Shown: piece after piece, positions 61,501 through 64,000 of the stretch
How positions within the stretch are numbered: position 1 is the first letter of the stretch
Layout of the letters: each line of letters opens with the position of its first letter
From: Sarcophilus harrisii
Lineage: Eukaryota; Chordata; Mammalia; Dasyuromorphia; Dasyuridae
Direction of reading: 5' to 3'
Assembly (NCBI RefSeq): GCF_902635505.1
Contig: NC_045432.1
Span: 77,985,051 to 78,049,050, forward strand
Length of the DNA: 64,000 bases
Notes under the pieces: generated by a model
Databases searched by the model: none
What the model saw: only the letters and a program-made list of their open reading frames with translations
Told to the model about the DNA's origin: nothing
Made by a program: the position numbers and the translations under genes

Positions 61501-63681
61501 TCTTGATAATGAATTTACACGGCCTACTTTTTGTGTGTGTATGCGTGTGCGTATCTACATGTGTGTGTATATGTGTGTGTGTTGGTACTATATTTGCATG
61601 GGGGGGGGAGGAGGAGAAGTTTGCATTACAATATTTTACGATAAATGTTCCCAAGTGCTCTTCTTGATTCAGAAAAAAGTTTTCAAAAGCCACGTTTTTG
61701 CATAATTGTTGCATACTAAGCGGCTTTGCTCAGTACATGAGAGGACGGGATTAGGGCCACGGGATGTGATTCAGGAGTCCTAGCACCAAATGATTTCTCA
61801 ACAAGAATCTTGGAAATGAGCATGTAGGCAAAGTTGGACTTCATACATACATGTGAAAGGTAGGGTCTCAACTGCTTCCTCCCCGCCCCTAGAAAGCCCT
61901 GTGAGCTCGCAGGGAAAAGGAAAGAAATCCAAGTTCAGGCTCAGGTGGAAATGGCCGAGGAACCTCCGAGGAAGGAAGAAATCACCCCAGCCCACTCTGA
62001 ACGTTGCTATAGAGTTCCTCCTGATTGGGTGCTAAGTAGGGGCGAAGCTCAAGGCAAGAGAGGGTGGCGATGGTAAAAGAGAAGGGGGATGAGGGAAAGT
62101 ACAGCCAGTAAGCACGGAGAGTGGCAAAGGAGCAGCTTATTATTAATGGGACCAGCACTCCAGAGGGCACGTTGGAAAGGCTCGGGAGTCTCTGGGAGGG
62201 GCAGGGAGCAGGGTTAGCCTCCCAGGTAGCCCTCCAGGGGCCACAATGGAAACATGGACCCTGGAGGGTGCTGGTGTATTCTGTGGGCTGGGAGGCCGAG
62301 TTGGCCATTGTCCAGGCCCCGAGGGTCCTCCATCACCAGAGTCACTTTGGTCTTTACAGCTTTTGAAGCTGAATCTGGATTGGGACCAGATCTATCGCAT
62401 GTATACCCTGCAAATGCAGCAGAAGGTGAATGCTCTGAAGATGGAGGTGGCCGGCCTCAACAAGTGCACCGAGCGCCTGATCAGAAAGCTTGAACATGAG
62501 GAGGTGAGCCCCCCAAAGGGAGCCCTGGCCTGCACATGGATGAGCCCACAGTCTATGGCCCGGGGGGGGGGGGTCTCTTGGATGGTGTTTCCCAAGGATT
62601 GACTTTGGGATTTTGGAGGGTGTCAGGAATGTGGGCAAAGGGCCAGGGGGACCCCAAAGAAACAAGAGGGGTGCAGCTAGTTTCCCAGGAGCACCGAGAG
62701 CTGTGGCAGCCTGTTTGGGATCTTTCTCCAGAACAAGAAGGAGTATTATAAGCGAATCCTTCTCCAGGAGTATCAAAAGAACCAAAAACTACTGGAACAC
62801 ATGAGACAACTTGAGAGTAAACTGTACCAGAAAAAGGAGAGACGGATCGTGGTGGTGAGTGATCGGCCCGTCCGCCGATGAGCAAGGGCAATAGGCCGGG
62901 AAGAGAGAGCCAAAGGCCAGACTCCTCCCCATCCTTCCTCTTGGAAGCAGCAGGGAGGTAGGCAGGGGCAGGCCACACAGGCGGGCTCTTTGGTGCTTTA
63001 AGGTTTGCAAAGCACTTTACCTATGTTAGTTCATCTGATCCTCAAGATACCCCTAGTAGGTAGGTTTGATTATTAACCCCATTTTTACAGGTAAGGAACC
63101 CGAGGCCCCGAGAGGTTAAATGGCTCGCCTGGGGTCACACGGTAATAAGTGTCCAAAGTGTGATTTGTAGCCAAGGCTTCCTGAATCCACTTTGTAAATC
63201 TGCCTCTAACTGCAGAGTCGAGAGGACAGGTCAGATGAGACAGGTCAGGGATCTCGTACAAAGGATCTCTGTTCATGTGGCGTTGAACTGGGTGGCCCCT
63301 GAAGCGCCCTTCCAGCTCTAGGATTCAAGAATTCTAAAGACATCCACGATTCCTACGGGACAGAGGACAGGGGAGAGGAAGGAGCGGTCAGCTCAGTAAC
63401 CACAGCCCAGCCCATTAGTTAGTGCCTGTCTCTCACTGGAACAAAATGGGTCTCTTTTTTGGTGACATCTGTGACATCTCAGGGTAACAGGGGCAGGAAC
63501 GGATCTCACAGTTCCTACAGCTCTGTAAATGGCCGAGCTGAAATCCCTCTCGCTTTCTTAGAATTTCTTAGAAGACTATGATACTTTTTCAACCCCACTG
63601 ACCAGAAAGGGTTTAAAGGACAAAGGACAGAAGATCGTGTACTGTGGGCATCGGCTGGATGTCCCCAGCTTGGAGAAAGAG
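52370..63681 (+). CDS. Coiled-coil protein, TNIP/ABIN-like (partial; continues beyond window)
   Basis: Five exons at 61.1-63.7 kb join without frame conflict. A sixth, 5' exon at 52.37 kb carries a start codon and fits in phase 2. Together they give 262 residues with no stop, and the 3' end lies beyond the window. Residues about 90-220 are Lys/Glu/Leu-rich coiled coil. The segment LLKLNLDWDQIYRMYTLQMQ (134-153) resembles the AHD1 block of TNIP1/TNIP3 (Leu-x-x-Asn-x-x-Trp-Asp-Gln-x-Phe-Arg), and later PLTR and SLEKE recall TNIP1. TNIP proteins bind A20 and ubiquitin and damp NF-kB signalling. Human TNIP1-3 are autosomal as remembered, and no such gene is known to me beside MAGED2/TRO, so this may be a paralogue lost in placentals. 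The gene is likely real; the family is a hypothesis. Confidence 0.6.
53540..53950 (+). repeat. L2 LINE fragment
   Basis: It has 'ctgtaatagcctcctaactg', 'gactccctgcctccagcctc' and 'aaagcccacagtggctctcc'. Confidence 0.65.
55150..55290 (+). repeat. CORE-SINE fragment
   Basis: It has 'caagcatttattaagcacct' and 'actgtgtgcaggacactgct'. Confidence 0.8.
55370..55735 (+). repeat. L2 LINE 3' end
   Basis: It ends 'cctggcacacagtaggcacc' and 'taataaatgcttactagctg', the L2 terminus. Confidence 0.7.
55877..59055 (-). mobile_element. Half-L1 (HAL1-like) or internally deleted L1
   Basis: On the minus strand it starts 'gtggagacaagatggtgg', the usual L1 5' end. A 5' UTR with a 28-bp unit repeated twice (58893-58948) follows. 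Then comes a degraded ORF1-like part rich in Lys/Glu coiled-coil codons (about 58.4-57.4 kb), then L1 3' sequence ('gagaacattgtacacagtaa') and the A-rich 3' end near 55.88 kb. No endonuclease or reverse-transcriptase part was seen, so it resembles a HAL1. The same 3' end occurs at 39.84-40.10 kb. It sits in an intron of the TNIP-like gene. Confidence 0.75.
59475..59680 (+). repeat. CORE-SINE (MIR-like)
   Basis: It has 'catttttattaagctcctat', 'tatgtgcctgcactgtggtg' and 'atattatctcatttgagcct'. Confidence 0.75.
59700..60410. other. Intronic, no feature recognised
   Basis: No exon or repeat could be supported here; short open frames look accidental. Confidence 0.5.
60430..60570 (+). repeat. CORE-SINE (MIR-like) fragment
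   Basis: It has 'tggtacagacaaggaaacca' and 'ggatttgaacctggacctcc'. Confidence 0.7.
60720..60830 (+). repeat. CORE-SINE (MIR-like) fragment
   Basis: It has 'cacccctcattttacagaca' and 'aggaaactgaggcccagaga'. Confidence 0.75.
61067..61220 (+). CDS. TNIP-like gene exon (coiled-coil start)
   Basis: Acceptor 'ttctatcctag', donor gtaagg. It encodes ESKLHTCAGYKGSKDSQEDV and LYVSENMATSANEEKLFLLN and KTTELRRLNHN; its first base completes an Arg codon from the previous exon. Confidence 0.75.
61366..61437 (+). CDS. TNIP-like gene exon (72 nt, less certain)
   Basis: Acceptor 'tcccatctag', donor CTG|gtattg. The 24 codons read GGSMKEMGSPRSLSSLQMSK and KPLL, phase 0 at both ends, so the gene would stay in frame with or without it. 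Confidence 0.55.
61530..61590 (+). repeat. (TG)n microsatellite
   Basis: TG units interspersed with 'ta' and 'cg' in the intron. Confidence 0.85.
62360..62503 (+). CDS. TNIP-like gene exon with AHD1-like motif
   Basis: Acceptor 'ggtctttacag', donor gtgagc. It encodes LLKLNLDWDQIYRMYTLQMQ, QKVNALKMEVAGLNKCTERL and IRKLEHEE. The Asn-x-x-Trp-Asp-Gln core and following basic heptads are the main support for a TNIP relationship. Confidence 0.85.
62732..62854 (+). CDS. TNIP-like gene exon (coiled coil)
   Basis: Acceptor 'tctttctccag', donor gtgagt. It encodes NKKEYYKRILLQEYQKNQKL, LEHMRQLESKLYQKKERRIV and V, a strong amphipathic helix; phase 0. Confidence 0.85.
62985..63205 (+). repeat. CORE-SINE (MIR-like)
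   Basis: It has 'aggtttgcaaagcactttac', 'attaaccccatttttacagg' and 'cacacggtaataagtgtcca'. Confidence 0.85.
63562..63681 (+). CDS. TNIP-like gene exon, last one in window
   Basis: Acceptor 'ctttcttag', donor gtgact. It encodes NFLEDYDTFSTPLTRKGLKD, KGQKIVYCGHRLDVPSLEKE; phase 0. A second AG 12 nt in would drop NFLE. Further exons must lie beyond the window. Confidence 0.75.
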
Positions 63682-64000
63682 GTGACTGACCTGACTGAAA
63701 TTCCCTGTGCTCACTGAGGGTTTCCTTCAGGAAGAAGGAATCCTTGCCCGCTCGGGAGTCTTCCAGAGCCAGGCCACAGGCTGGGAAAAGCTTGCCCATC
63801 TTCCCCTTCACTTCACAACTAACTTGACATGCTCTGAATGGCAAAATTATTGTTCTTTCAGATCAAATTGTAAGTTATTTAGTCGTCCTTATCCCGTTCC
63901 TGCCATCCTGGGTGACCATCCAAAGGAGGGGACATTTACAAAAAGACCTTTGCCAGCTTCAAGAGCTGAGCCTTATGCCCACTGAGATGCCCAGGACGTT

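Overview
The window is mammalian genomic DNA, most likely from a marsupial. The repeats are L1 3' ends of the kind abundant in opossum-like genomes, L2, and CORE-SINEs carrying the 'aaactgaggca' and 'ccatttggggt' words. The genes are split by GT-AG introns with conserved phases. PFKFB1 converging on a MAGE gene matches human Xp11.21, where TRO and PFKFB1 face each other with MAGED2 alongside. This is therefore probably part of the conserved X region.

Layout. 1-17.9 kb: repeats, one isolated CpG-rich segment (1.56-2.06 kb) and a diverged pair of direct copies (2.4-5.0 and 8.1-10.0 kb). 17.96-33.99 kb, plus strand: complete PFKFB1 (liver-type first exon, 14 coding exons). Exon 13 looks eroded, so the conserved C-terminal tail cannot be read in frame. 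35.1-42.5 kb, minus strand: a 12-exon MAGE-family gene (466 aa, phases consistent throughout) that starts in a CpG island and ends in an Ala/Ser/Asp repeat tail. 42.5-50.6 kb: no recognised gene, only repeats. 50.7-64 kb, plus strand: a coiled-coil gene running off the right edge. Five strong 3' exons carry a motif like the AHD1 region of TNIP/ABIN proteins, and the proposed 5' part (TATA box, leader exon, first coding exon) is weaker. Its large intron holds a 3.2 kb half-L1-like element.

Roles. PFKFB1 makes and breaks fructose-2,6-bisphosphate and so sets glycolytic flux. MAGE proteins bind RING E3 ligases; in vertebrates outside placental mammals a multi-exon MAGE gene may also supply the NSMCE3 role of SMC5/6. 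TNIP proteins restrain NF-kB signalling through ubiquitin binding. There is no sign that the three genes share a pathway; their proximity reflects synteny.

Most notable: (1) the eroded PFKFB1 exon 13; (2) two decoy 23-nt micro-exons in PFKFB1 intron 8, made by duplication of the end of exon 8; (3) a LINE insertion whose target-site duplication copied a MAGE splice donor; (4) a possible X-linked fourth TNIP-like gene; (5) very long strand-asymmetric purine/pyrimidine tracts through PFKFB1. All similarities are from memory of the families; no search was run.
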